From NCBI RefSeq assembly GCF_003144195.1, contig NW_020290002.1:310001-374000 (forward strand): a stretch of 64,000 nt of DNA, in the 5' to 3' direction. The DNA is from Ceraceosorus guamensis (Eukaryota > Basidiomycota > Exobasidiomycetes > Ceraceosorales > Ceraceosoraceae). Positions within the stretch are counted from its first letter, which is position 1. Every line of letters starts with the position of its first letter. Of the stretch, positions 46,014 to 59,136 are shown piece after piece. The notes beneath the pieces are model-generated. The model worked only from the letters and a program-made list of their open reading frames with translations, ran no database searches and was not told where the DNA came from. Both the position numbers and the translations under genes were made by a program.

Positions 46014-46588
46014 ACAGCCTCCCATCTGCCCCCACAGCGAGCCCCGCGGCAAGCTCTCGTGGAGGACTAGCCGATTTCTGAGAGTTGCTTAGGGTTCATC
46101 CAGCGCCCACATCAGCCAGTCGCCAGCTCGTGAAGCTCAGGCGGGACGAACGCTTCTGCGACGTGACACTGTTTCCCTCGCAAATACTAATCAGAAAGGG
46201 GTTCGTGTCCATTTTGTTGCCTTTTTCAGCCAGACACGAATGCCATGAAAAGTTCAACGATGCAGATTTGCCAAGTTACCTTTTGTTGTGTGCCAGCCTA
46301 GCTGGCTTGGGGATCAGCGAGGCAGAGCTAATCACTGTCGACAGTCAAAGCTTTTTGGCTGTGGAACAATCTCGCAATCGACAGTCCAGGGACACCAGTA
46401 GGTCTGTGAGTGGAAGCATCTAATTGAGTTCAAGTGTGTGATTGGACGTGTTAACGCAAAATGATGCTCCGTGTGAGCTCGAGATGAGTGAGCAGGGTGA
46501 CTAGAGGCGCATCGCAGTACCAAGCGGGTTCGAGACTTCGACCAAGCTGAGCCTAAGGGTAGACCGACCGGCCGATGTCAAGCGCGAC
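46014..46588. other. Convergent 3' flanks
   Basis: Between the GH43-type gene (+) and UDP-galactopyranose mutase (-). No gene or clear element is seen. Confidence 0.5.
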
Positions 46589-48608
<2,020 letters not shown>

Positions 48609-50135
48609 GGTGTCTGAAGGGATGAGGAGGTCAGGGGAAGGGAGGAAAAGAAAGAGTGTGGCGATGGGTCGTAGCAAGAATGGTGATGTTTGTGATGGAC
48701 GAGTTCCTGTATGGCGTGCGTGGTGGTGTGCAAGAAGGCTGATGAGATGTGCAGCAGCAGCAGCAGCAGCGAGGTGTGACGGAACGTTCGGTGGGTTTCC
48801 AATCAAGCAAGGGTCGATGTGAGAGATATGAGTCGCGATTCACAATTGTCAGACAGAAGAGAGAGTCAAATCAGGGTTTGGAGCATTGAGCAGCAGGCTG
48901 AACGAGCCTTTGGTCTGACCGACGCGGACGCTAGTCATCATTGATGTCCGACGGACACACAGACTACTGCATGCATGTATACTTGCAGTATGGGACCTGT
49001 GTGTGCGTACATACATGAAAGTGATTCAGATTACACACCCTCACGCTCCGTATCGGGACGCAGAAGGGTGGATTGATGTGCGTCCGTTCGTGCTTGCGTC
49101 GTGCCTACTGGACAGCATGCGTCTATTGCCCACGAGTCGCGGTTGCATTGACAAGAAGAGCGAGACAGAAAGAGCGAGACAGAAGAGGCATCCCAGCAGT
49201 GCACCACACCACAGCACACCACACCACAAGCAATTAAGAGTCTCGAATTCTAAGACGACCTCTCACCAAAAGAAGTTCCACAAGACGAGACAAATTCGCG
49301 CTGCACGCGCAATCGATCGCAACGCATGCATATCAGCAGCTTTCTAGCTCAGCGCAGCTGCTTTGATGGCCCTCGGTGACCCAAATTTTGCGCTCGATCC
49401 AAGCGAGACTATAAGCACATCAGCCCCCTTAATGCTTCCTTGCGCGGTACTTGCTAGAGCCCGGCCGCGGTCCATGGCCCGTAAATCTGGCACGCGCGCG
49501 CTAGCCAGCATCCAGCATCCAGCGCATGACCGGTCGCGGCAGCCAGCGGGAGCGGTCGGCGAGTGCATCTCGCGGTGCAGTTCCGGTCGCACAATTCCAC
49601 GCGCGGCAGCCGGCACGCACATTCACAATGCATGGTGCGCGCGCTCCACCACTTAATTACGCTCAGCTAAGCTTTGCTTTCCGCCCGACACAGCAGCCGT
49701 GCATGGCGTGCATGCAGCTTATTTAGCGGACAAGTTTCGAGTCTTAAAAAAGAAACTTTTGCAGCTCTTAGACAGACCACCAGTTCTTGCCACCCGGCTG
49801 TCTGTAGCGCAAGAAGGCTGCAGCCACAGGCGTTGCAATAAGAGCGTGTCCCTTGCATCACGTGACATTGTCTGTTCGATCACGTGTTTGGGTTCGAAAA
49901 CAAAATTTCGAGAGCATCATGGCCATCCATCCAACTTCGGAGGGGGTCCTTCTCGCAGCCCCCTGTGCTCACGGTTGCTCCTTTCTGATTGCCGCAGAAA
50001 GGTCAATCGCAAAGTCCGGATGTGCGGAGCATCAGTCGACTGCTAGCATCGCTCACAGCAGTCTTCATCATCGCTCACCACGGCATACATCTGCTCTCTG
50101 CTCGCGACAAACCCACACAGGGCTGAACAGTCGCC
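48609..50135. other. Divergent intergenic region of UGM and NOC2
   Basis: 1.5 kb without a recognised gene. It contains a (GCA)6-7 run at 48751-48769 and several GCATGCA and CACACCACACCAC-like words. The leader of NOC2 near 50060-50130 is C/A-rich. Confidence 0.5.
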
Positions 50136-52828
50136 ATGGCAAAACAGGCCAAACGAACGAAAAAGTTCATCAAGAATAACCTGACCGACACCATCAAGTC
50201 GCGTCGGGACAGATCCAAGAAGAAGGCGGTGATAGAGAGGTCCAAGCAGGCCAAAGCTATCAGGTCAGGGCGAGCTCCCAGCTCGTCCAAGCGCAGCGAC
50301 AGAGCTGATCAAGATGAGGATGTGCCGCGCACAAGCAAAAAGTCGGATCAGCGGGTGATGGGCGTGGAAGAGTTCTTGGGTGGTGGCTTCAAACAAGGGT
50401 TGAATGCAGACGAAGATGAGGAGGCTGCTGGCAGCATGGACTCTGATGAGCAGGGTGAAGATGAGGAGGTGGAAGAAGATGATGATGATCTGGAGGATCT
50501 TGAGGATGGTGCAGGTGGGTGTATGCGTGTTCGCGACATGGCGCATGCGCTGAGCAAGCGAGGTCGTTTTGCTTACATCTGGAACAACTCTTTCTTGTGC
50601 GTATGATTCTGTTCAACTCTCGCGACTGCAGAGGACGAAGAGCTGGATGAGGTAGCGCACGCCAAGCAGATCCAAGCTTTGGCCAAGAGCGACCCCACAT
50701 TCTACAAGTATCTGCAAGAGAACGATCAAGATCTGCTCGAGTTCGGAGGCGCAGGGATGACGGGAGCCGGAGTTGAGGACGATGATGATGAAGAGGCAGA
50801 TAGCGAAGATGAGCGGGTCACCGCCAAATTCAAGGGCAAAAGCAAAGCTGCAAGCGATGACGGGGGTCCGGTCGTAGTGACGCCTGCCCTTCTCAGAAGT
50901 TGGCAAAAGTCCATGATCCAGGTGAGAAGTGGTGGATTAGGGTCTTTGCACGATGCGCTTTGCTCATCACATGATCATGTCAATCCTCTTACTATGCCAC
51001 CGCCACGAATCCCCATCCTCCATTCGTCGCCCCTCCTCCCTCCCCTTGACACAACGACAGCAACACTCCTTGCGCGCCTTGAGACGCCTTCTGCTGGCTT
51101 TCAGAGCAGCTGCACACATGTCTGAGCCAGATTCAGAAGAGCAAGCATCAGCCTACATAGTCACCTCCGCCAAAGCGTTCAACAAGATCATCCTTACCGC
51201 TTTGAAGTACATGCCCATGGTGCTGGCGCATCACGCCCCTTACAAGGAGGTTCCTCTAGCCAACGGTGCCGGCCACAAATACAAGCTGCCAACTGGCAAC
51301 AAGAAATTTTCTCAGCTTCAAAAACCCATACAGAGCTTCTTTATCAATGTCCACAAGCTCTTGAAGACGCTGACCGATCACGACACTTTGTATGCTGTCG
51401 TTACTGATAGCTCCAAGACGATTCCTTGGCTGCTGTCTAATCCCAAGGCGACTCGAGAACATCTCAAGGTCAGTGCACGTTTGTAGACGTCTGGCCAAGC
51501 TCTCCACCTTCGTGGTCTGATTGAAACCCTTCTTCTTGCAGCATTTGTTCGACCTGTGGACCTCGTCCGCGGACCGAGTCAGGATCGCCGCATTCTTGAG
51601 CATTCGACAAATTGCCGCTGCAAGCAATGACAAGATGCTGGACTTTTGCCTGAGGGTGAGCTGTATGTCTCTTACCTCGCCTCGCCCGCTTGCTGAGCCA
51701 CGTTGTGGACTCCTCTTCTTGCTCGTCATCTTGAAGGGAACCTACCAAAGCTTCGTTCGCTCGACTAGGAACACCACTATCCACACGCTAGGATCCATCA
51801 ATTTGATGAAGAACAGCGCGACTGAGCTGTTCGCATTGGACCAAAGTGCAGGGTATCAGCATGCATTTGGCTTCATCAGACAGCTGGCTATTCACTTGAG
51901 AGGTGCCCTGAAGACGAGATCCCAAGAGAGCTACAAAGCGGTCCTCAATTGGCAGTACCTGCACTGCTTGGACTTTTGGTCTCTCATCCTAGCTGCTGCC
52001 TGCGATACGCAGCAAGGCAAAGGTGATGAGATGCAGCCGTTGATTTATCCGCTCGTCCAAGTGACGTCCGGCGTTCTGAAGTGAGTCACTCGTGACTCAT
52101 TTTGGCGGAGATTGTGCTGCAGAGCTAGCACTGACACGCCCCGTCACACGATGCGCAGGCTCATACCAACTTCGAGGTACTTCCCAATGCGTCTGCATCT
52201 GGTCAACAGTATGCTGCGTCTGTGCAGGAGGACCGGTGTCTATATACCCCTCGCGCCGCCTTTGCTGGAAGTGTTCGACGCAGCAGAGTTCCATCGCAAG
52301 GACAAGCCGTCGACGCTCCTTCCTCTCAATTTCGAGGTCACGCTTCGAGCGCCTCAAGGCTACGTGCGCACTCGCGTCTTCGCTGACGCTATAGCCGACG
52401 AGACTTGTGCTGTCCTGCTCGAGTATTTGGCCACCCAGAGCCGGAGCATTGCCTTTCCGGAGCTGGTGATTCCCATTCGGACTCAGCTTCGACGAACGCT
52501 CAAAGGGTGCAGATCGCCCAAACTCTCTTCCAACTTGAAGAACATCCTCCACAAGATGACGCTAAATTCTCAGTGGATCGAAAAGAAGAGAAGGAACGTT
52601 GATTTCGCTCCGAAGGATAGGAGGCAGGTTTTGAGCTTCTTGAAGAACGAAACACAGGAGAGTCCGCTGGAATCTGCTGCTAGGCTTCAAAGAAAAGTCA
52701 GAGAGCAGCAGAAGCAGCTCTTGCAAACCAGCGAGATGGCGCAAGCTGACGGGAATGAGGACGAAGATGAGGAGATCGAAGATGAGAGTGAGGACGAGGA
52801 TGAGGAGGAGGAAATGGAGGTGGATTGA
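50136..52828 (+). CDS. NOC2: Nucleolar complex protein 2 (Noc2), ribosome biogenesis
   Basis: Nucleolar/nucleoplasmic factor that pairs with Noc1 and Noc3 in 60S pre-ribosome export; 734 aa (yeast Noc2 is 710). Exons: 50136-50514, 50632-50921, 51061-51468, 51542-51655, 51737-52080, 52159-52828. The N-terminus is Lys/Arg-rich (KQAKRTKKFIKNNLTDTIKS), followed by long acidic runs. The Noc2 core contains KSDPTFYKYLQENDQDLL, WLLSNPKATREHLKHLFDLW, STRNTTIHTLGSINLMKNSA, RQLAIHLRGALKTRSQESYK and a YFPMRLHLVNSMLRLCRRTG / VYIPLAPPLLEVFD block. The last ~30 residues are a Glu/Asp tail. Introns 3 and 4 begin GTCAGT and GTGAGC. All phases close. Confidence 0.96.
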
Positions 52829-53015
52829 CGGATCGATCCTTTGAACTGTAACAACATCATTCACCTTTGCTCGACTCGCTGCAATTCAACTGCTTACACT
52901 TTGTCTGCGTTATAACGACTCGGTATCGATCAACGCTTGAAGAGGATAGCATTGATGAGGCTAATTCTGAGCTGCTTGGGGGTCTCGCATTGTGCTGCTT
53001 GAGGATCTCGCACCA

Positions 53016-54041
53016 CTACTGCAGCCTGAAGCTCTTCAGCTCTTCGCTGCTCCAATCAATGTACCCGCCCTTAGCACCAGCGCCCTGACCATCTGCTCCC
53101 TTGGGATCGTCCCTGGTGCCCCTGATAGCCAAAGCCGCCAGAACATGACCGGGCTGCTCTGGTGGCAAGAGCGTGCCATCCCGGTGCATTCCCGAAAACT
53201 TGTCGTACGAAGCGGCGTCCATGGATTCTTTGCCCGATGAGCGAATCTGGGTTTGCATCTGCCAACAGAGCCGAGAGGCAAGAGCGACGTTTGGCTGAGC
53301 TGCCTAACGCCAAGATGCACGCGTCCGTGTGACAGCGCTGCGTGAAGCGCTAGACTCACCTCGGTAGCGACCACACCTGGTCTGACAGCCCAGACCGCCA
53401 AGGAAGGCTCTTCAGACGCCAAGGTTCGAGCGATGGCGTTCATACCGGCCTTGCCGGCATTGTAAGCCGACCATCCAGCCGTATTTCCCACCGAAGCACC
53501 GCTCGAGACAAATACGACCTTTCCCTGACCTGTCGGGGACTTTCTGAGGTGAGGCAAGGTGTAGTGCAAGGTGACGATGAGGGAAGAGAGGTTGGTCTGA
53601 ATCTGTTCTGCGAAAGATGAGGGCGTCTGCGCGGGGATGGAGGAGCGTGCCAGAAGTCCAGGCATCGATGAGCTCCCGAAGCACAAGGGCAAGTATTCGC
53701 CACACCTGCAGACTTGCACGGTGACTTGCACTCACCACATCGGAGATCCTGGCAAAGTCGATGACCCCAGCATTGAGGATCACCCCGTCCAGTCTTTGCC
53801 ACTTTTCCAAGGCTTTCTTGACGCCCTCCTGCGTGTCCTTTTCGCTATTTACGCTTCCTTGGTGCGTCAATATCTCAGCATCGTCCTTGTGCTTCTGCTC
53901 TGACAGTGAGCTCAGCTCTGGTGTGAGGGAGCGGGAGAGCGTGAGGACGTTGGAACCTTGAGAGAGCAGCTGCTGAGCAATTGCTAGACCCAGCCCGCGA
54001 GAGGCTCCGGTCACCAAGACGACAGGCTGAGAGGATGCCAT
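53016..54041 (-). CDS. Short-chain dehydrogenase/reductase, NADP type
   Basis: Classical SDR oxidoreductase, 271 aa from exons 53736-54041, 53360-53626 and 53016-53258, all phase 0. The cofactor motif is VVLVTGASRGLGLAIAQ; an Arg follows the Ser, as in NADP(H)-preferring enzymes. LDGVILNAGV is the structural NNAG-equivalent, VFVSSGASVG carries the catalytic Ser, and SAYNAGKAG is the YxxxK pair; AVRPGVVATE follows. Overall resemblance is to the yeast YIR035C/YIR036C benzil-reductase or sepiapterin-reductase-like group. The substrate is unknown. The gene lies tail to tail with NOC2. Confidence 0.92.
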
Positions 54042-54925
54042 ACCTGTTACCTGGGTGAAACGAACGAAGCTTACGTGCGAAAGGTGTACGGTAGCCGCGA
54101 TTGGAACGAGACGAATTGGTGACAGTGGCGGTGAGAGCGTGAGTAGAGCTGGTGAGCACAGCGTTCAAGACTCCGCAGGCCCGCTTCACCGTTCAGGAAG
54201 ATCTGACAACCTGCCATGCAGCAGCAGCAGCAGCAGCAGCAGGTGGAGGAGGACGCGCGCAACACTCGTGACCCAAGGCTCACGCGTCAAGCTGGCATCA
54301 TCTCCACAGGCCACATAACGCATCACGAACTTTGATGGCTCCCAGGCTCAGCAGCACCAGTAGAGCCAGTGGGCACGCAATGGACGAGAGTGAGTGTCCA
54401 GCGCATCGCCTCCATCACCTCCAAGGGTCACAGCTCGAGATCACAGTCACAGTGCACGCACATACCCAATCAGCTACACTAGGGCTCACGTGCCAAGGTG
54501 CCGTCGCTATCGGGGGCCAAGCCAAAGCGCCGGGCCACCACCCTTCCACATCGACATCCCATGCCCGTCACTCAGCCAGCCAGTCAAGCGGCTAGCTGCC
54601 TTCGGTGTGAAGCGGTGAGCGGGCATTCCGCTGCAAGCCCGCATCGAGCTCCACCTACTTGACTCGGACTTGCCGTTCCGTTCGCGGGTGTGATGCAAAA
54701 GATGACGCATCGTCAGGAAGAACACGGACAGGGCGAGTCCGACGCACTTTCGCTTCCCCCGCCCCTCTCAGCTTCGCCTGCTTCCCGCTCTTTGCCTCCA
54801 CGATGCATTCTCGTGGCCCACGCCGCAGTGGGCCTGCTTTTGGTGCGGTCCATGATTACGCAATTCGAGCACGTGCATTGTTCAATTTCGCATTCGATTT
54901 CCCGCTCCAATACTTCTGCCTACTC
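54042..54925. other. Intergenic region with a CAG tract
   Basis: Upstream of the SDR gene and downstream of ERV25, both minus strand. It holds the CAG tract at 54219-54242 and a C-rich, pyrimidine-rich stretch near 54750-54800. No gene is recognised. Confidence 0.5.
54219..54242 (+). repeat. (GCA)8 trinucleotide repeat
   Basis: Eight uninterrupted GCA units about 180-200 nt upstream of the SDR start codon, in non-coding sequence. Confidence 0.85.
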
Positions 54926-56019
54926 TCAATCGATCAAATAGAGCCTGCAGGGAAAGTAGGAGACGTCAGAGCTCTGTGCAAACGGCTCTTGGACGCGCGC
55001 GATGAAACAACTCACCGCTTGAAGAAGCTTCGCAAGTAAATGATCTGCCACGAGCCGAGGCCTATGAGAGCGACAATTGTGATCCACGCGAAATTTTCCA
55101 CTCTGCTATTTGTCGACTCTGGCACGGTAGAAGATTGATCAAAGGCAAGGCAGCAAGGTGAGCTGATGGCAGCATCAGGAGATCGCGCGTCATGCGTCGC
55201 GCAGCGCCATCCAAGAGCCCCCTTCGGTTGCGAAATGCAGTAGGGAAAGCACTCACCATTCGTATCCCGCATCTTGCCTTCTCTCTTCTTGAGGTAGTCC
55301 ATCTCGTTGACGATCTCGCCCGCAACAGCCTCCAGCTTCCTCATCTCAGTTTCCAGTCCTGAGAGAGACTCTTGATTGGCAATGGCATTGTAGTCCACCG
55401 CATCGGCGCCAATGTCCACATCGAGGTCGATCATGGTGGACTTGATTGGGTGCGCTGATGCTCCTAGAAATGCGCAGGCGGTGCGTTAGTGGGGAGGTGG
55501 TGGAAGGACGACGTCAGAACATCTTGCACAGCTTCGAACAGACTCGCCGACGCAGTGAGATGCGCTCGACATTCGCCATCAGGAAGGCCGAGCACTACGC
55601 CTGCTCTGCGTTCTTGTCCTTCCATGCGCGCACTGCTCACCTTTCCGCAAGGTGTTTTTGAAGCATACACCCAGATCAGCGTGCGTGTGGGTATTGATGG
55701 CCATCCTAGTCTCCTTTTTACCAATTCCCTTCTTGGACAGGTAGACGTTGTTGTGTTTGCTGCCATCCACCACTTCCACGTCCACTCTCTGATCCGCTTC
55801 GCTTCCAACATCGTTGGGCTTGGTGTTGATGGTAACAATGACCAAAGTGTCGGACAGGGCATAGTTCCATATACACTTGACCGGAGCCGAGTGCTCTGCC
55901 GTCAAGTCGAATTTGATGGCTGAGACGAGTTGCACGCAGACGATCAGCAGCAGCATACATCGAGTGAGCATTCTGCTTGCACTGCTGCTGCCAAGTCGTG
56001 ATCGGCTGCTTGTGTGCAT
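54926..56019 (-). CDS. ERV25: p24-family COPII cargo receptor Erv25
   Basis: Type I membrane p24-delta protein cycling between ER and Golgi in COPI/COPII vesicles; 235 aa. Exons: 55641-56019, 55257-55463, 55016-55118 and a final 19-nt exon 54926-54944. A signal peptide (MLLLIVCVQLVSA) precedes the GOLD domain starting IKFDLTAEHSAPVKCIWNYA, with the conserved Cys and a second Cys in LGVCFKN. The coiled coil ESLSGLETEMRKLEAVAGE and DYLKKREGKMRDTN come next, then the transmembrane helix FAWITIVALIGLGSWQIIYL and a short tail SFFKRLYLID. The double-Phe and terminal LID match the Erv25 tail that binds coat proteins; the last five residues depend on the 19-nt exon. Without it, the message reads into the intron after SFFKR. 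Confidence 0.95.
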
Positions 56020-57376
56020 CTTCTTATCCTGCGCGACGTGCTGTGCGCGCGACGTCGAGGTGGACTTTGTGTGCTCAGAATGCCGCTCGAAGATGGCCCA
56101 GAGACGCTGCGAGGAGCTTGTGACTGTCAGCAATTGTGATGAACGGGAGAAGAGTTGCGGACTTGTTGCCGACAGGAAAGGTAGCGGGCGTGCGTGACGG
56201 TGCGTGACGTGGCGCTGCGCTGCCTCGCGTTGAAAGAGTCGTGAAGGCGACGCAGAATCAACCCTATCAACGCGTCGATGGTGCTCGTGCTGGTGCGGGT
56301 GGAGGGAGCGAGGACAGAAGCGAATGAGCTGCTTCATTCGTCATTCAGATTGTCCGAAGCATCGTCTTGCGAAGGTCGAGCGACACTCGTGACCAACAAC
56401 TCACGACAAGTATAAGTGACGTATACGCAGAGGCAGGCAGGCAAGCAGGCATGCAGGCATCCATAATCACGAATGCAAAGCGCACCTTCCTTCGCCTTTC
56501 CCAGCAAGCAGCAGCAGCATGTGCAGCAGCAGCAGCAGCTGGCAGAGCTTTGATTCGCGTCCCACGCGCATTGAGCACACAGCAGCAGCTAGCACAACAG
56601 ATGCAGATGCAGGCGCTCGAGCAGTGACGCTCGAGCCAGCGCGGACAGGAACACAAGCGCGTGCTGGCTGAACGACGGCGGGCTGATGGCTGGCGCGGAT
56701 CGTCAGCTCATTCACGTGATTCGTAATTGTGATTCATTCAAGATTTGATTCACATTCTTGATTCCAATCTTGAATTTTGAATGATTCTTGGTTCGTCATA
56801 CGTGATTCCTGCTTTCCCCGCGCTTGGGCCAGACCTTATATTATTCTTCAAGATTTATGTTCAAGATTGTTGACGGCACCTTCCAACAGGCCACGTGAAG
56901 AAGCAGCCCAAGGCTGCTGTGGCCTGCTCATGCTTGGCCCAATTGATCGAATCAAACCATGCGTCCACCTTGCTTTTGCGCAACCGTCATATTCTCCTTG
57001 CCTACCACCCGAGTTTCGACCTTTCATCTTACAAGGGAGCGCACACAGAGACTCTCGAGAGCCCTACAGAAAAAGTTGAGTGAAGACATGAGGCATGCCT
57101 TGCCACAACAATGATAAGCATACGCGTGAAGGTTACAGTGAAATCGCTAAGATCAAGTGCAAGTAGACATTGAAAGGGAGGAAAGCGGCCAAGATATCGT
57201 GACTAGATGTGAAGCGAAGAACGATCCTGATTGTAAAAGGTGGCTAATAGATAGGTGACGCGCAAAGGTACGAGGATCGATAGACAAAGTGACTGGTGAA
57301 TTGGTGAATGTGGGGCTGACACGGACGCGAAAGTGCCGGACTGGTGATCGTGGTGGTGGAATCGCGCAGAGCTGCC
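56020..57376. other. Intergenic region with CAG words and a TTGAATC island
   Basis: It contains clusters of CAGCAG words at about 56505-56600 and an A/T-rich island at about 56705-56870 built from GATTCAAGATTTGATTC, TTCTTGATTCCAATCTTGAATTTTGAATGATTCTTG and similar words. 57080-57376 is the 3' flank of the J-domain gene. No gene is recognised. Confidence 0.5.
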
Positions 57377-59136
57377 TCAATCTTGTTGTGCCTGGCGAGA
57401 TCCACCGGGAACCCAAGACTCGCTCGTTTCAAGCACCTTGACCACCCCGCCAAGCAAGGTGGCAGCCGTCGGACCCAGTAGCCCGCTTCTTTGCAATTGC
57501 CCTTCAACCATCTCTGGCTCCTGATCCGCTTCGTCGTTGTGAGATTCCAGCCTTGCTCGACGAGCTCTCCTCTGCTTGCGGCGCTCTCGCCTTCGGGCCT
57601 GACGCGCCTCTCGCCTCTGGCTTTGACTCGACCCCCTTCTCGCATCGGCATCCGATCCACCCGACTCGTCGCTTGAAGAGGCGACGCCGAACTGATCAGC
57701 GTTCCGACGGCGCGACCTTCCGTCATGCATCTCCTCAACATCGCTCTCATCGTCCTCGCTGTCTTCATCGCTAGCAAACTCGTTGGTCTCAGATCTGCCG
57801 GCATCTCTGCCGTCCCTGCCGGTGCGTTGTCCTTGGCTGCCTACTCCGCTGGCGTCCTCGCCAGGCTCGCCAGTCTTCATCGCGGTGTCGATGGCCATCG
57901 GTATGGAGAGGGTGACACGAGCGAGCTGTAGTGTGAGACGCAGTCGACCGAATAAATCAAAATAGCTGAGCTGCCGGAGCGAATGTTGAATCTCGTACAA
58001 GCGAATCAGCTCGAAGCGAATGACGCCAAGATATCGCTTGCCAGCTGATGCGAAGACACGTCTCGGCCGTGTCAGCCAACACTTCGATTGCGGCGCTCTG
58101 TGACTCCTAGGCATACTCACCCAGCATCATGTGTCGCAAGCGTCGGAAAGCGCCCTCGATCGAGTCTACTGCTTCCTCGCCGAGGTTGAGACCAGGGTTA
58201 CCTTCATTCATCGCGTCTGAGCGGTCAGGTGCGGCAAATCTGTGAGTACAAGGTCCGCGAACAGATGACTAGCGGTACCACTCACTAACGAGGACTCTGA
58301 TCATCTCAAAGTCTCCCTCCAAGAACTCGCAGAACACGGAGTACAGGACGCTGTTCAGCGTTTCATCTCCCGCACCATTCGCAGCCGCATGGCTGCTTGC
58401 GTCCATAGCCTGCGCATAGTCTGCCCGACCAGACACATCGTACATCCGGCGAGCACTCGGAGAAGAGAGGGTCTGATAGGCGAGGGCGACGCGCTGAAAT
58501 GCAGCATGGCATGGGGGATAGGATGGCATTTTGCTGTCAAGGGGCAAGGAATTTGCCGCCATTGTCAGCGATTCTCTCGCTCTGCAATGTGCACCAATAC
58601 CTGGGCGTCGATTTTGCTCCGATCGACGTGCTACCGCAACTCACTCGGGATGACACACCCTGCTTCTGGCCAGAAAGCCTCTCCTGACCTCGTCTTGCTT
58701 TGCCGTCTTCCTGATTCCCAGCACTTTGTACAGGTCCTCCTCCTCTGCGATGCCATCGATCACGGAGATCTTGGCCAGCTCAGCAGGCGTCCATGCAGGC
58801 TTGCCACCCTCCTGTTCCGTCACTCCGCCGGCTCTGGCAAGACCCGCTGCAACCGATGCGTAAGAAGGTGGCGGCGAGGTGGGAAGGCCGTTCGGTGGGG
58901 CGCCTGGAGTCTTCTTTGGATGCCTCTTGACTCGGGTGGCCGCTGGTGTTGATTCATGATCGCTGTGTACAGTCGCCGCACCAGCCGCGTTGCTGCCTCT
59001 CGCTGAGTTCAGAGCAGAGGGGGAGGAGGTCAAGGCGCGCGTGTTAGTGCAAACTCCCGCCTTTCATGCTCTCCGTGCCTCTCGCTTGGCGGGAACCCGA
59101 CTGACCGTAGTTGTAGAGACTTGAAGCTACGAACAT
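57377..59136 (-). CDS. J-domain (DnaJ/Hsp40) co-chaperone, class C type
   Basis: Hsp70 co-chaperone of 466 aa. Exons: 59106-59136, 58645-59002, 58286-58533, 58121-58216, 57377-58044; all phases close. The J-domain lies at about residues 95-175: EDLYKVLGIRKTAKQDEVRRGF, then RVCHPD, then FQRVALAYQTLSSPSARRMYD. The Asp codon of the essential HPD is split between exons 2 and 3 (GA|C). Downstream segments (LNSVLYSVFCEFLEGDFEMI, KRYLGVIRFELIRLYEIQHS) form a helical region, followed by an acidic/basic low-complexity tail with a dense Arg stretch (ARQARRRERRKQRRARRARLE) that could be a nuclear or nucleic-acid-binding signal. No zinc-finger or Gly-rich region is present. The first exon (MFVASSLYNY) was inferred because the long second-exon frame has no ATG; a different first exon is possible. 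Confidence 0.85.

Noticed and set aside
46525-46560. B-box-like GGGTTCGAGAC suggesting a tRNA
   Set aside because: The T-arm does not pair and no A-box, anticodon arm or acceptor stem could be found around it.
59002-59033. Start of the first J-domain gene inside the long second-exon frame
   Set aside because: The frame opens at 59033 with a TTG, not ATG. An upstream exon (59106-59136) with an ATG and an in-phase GTCAGT donor joins well to 59002.
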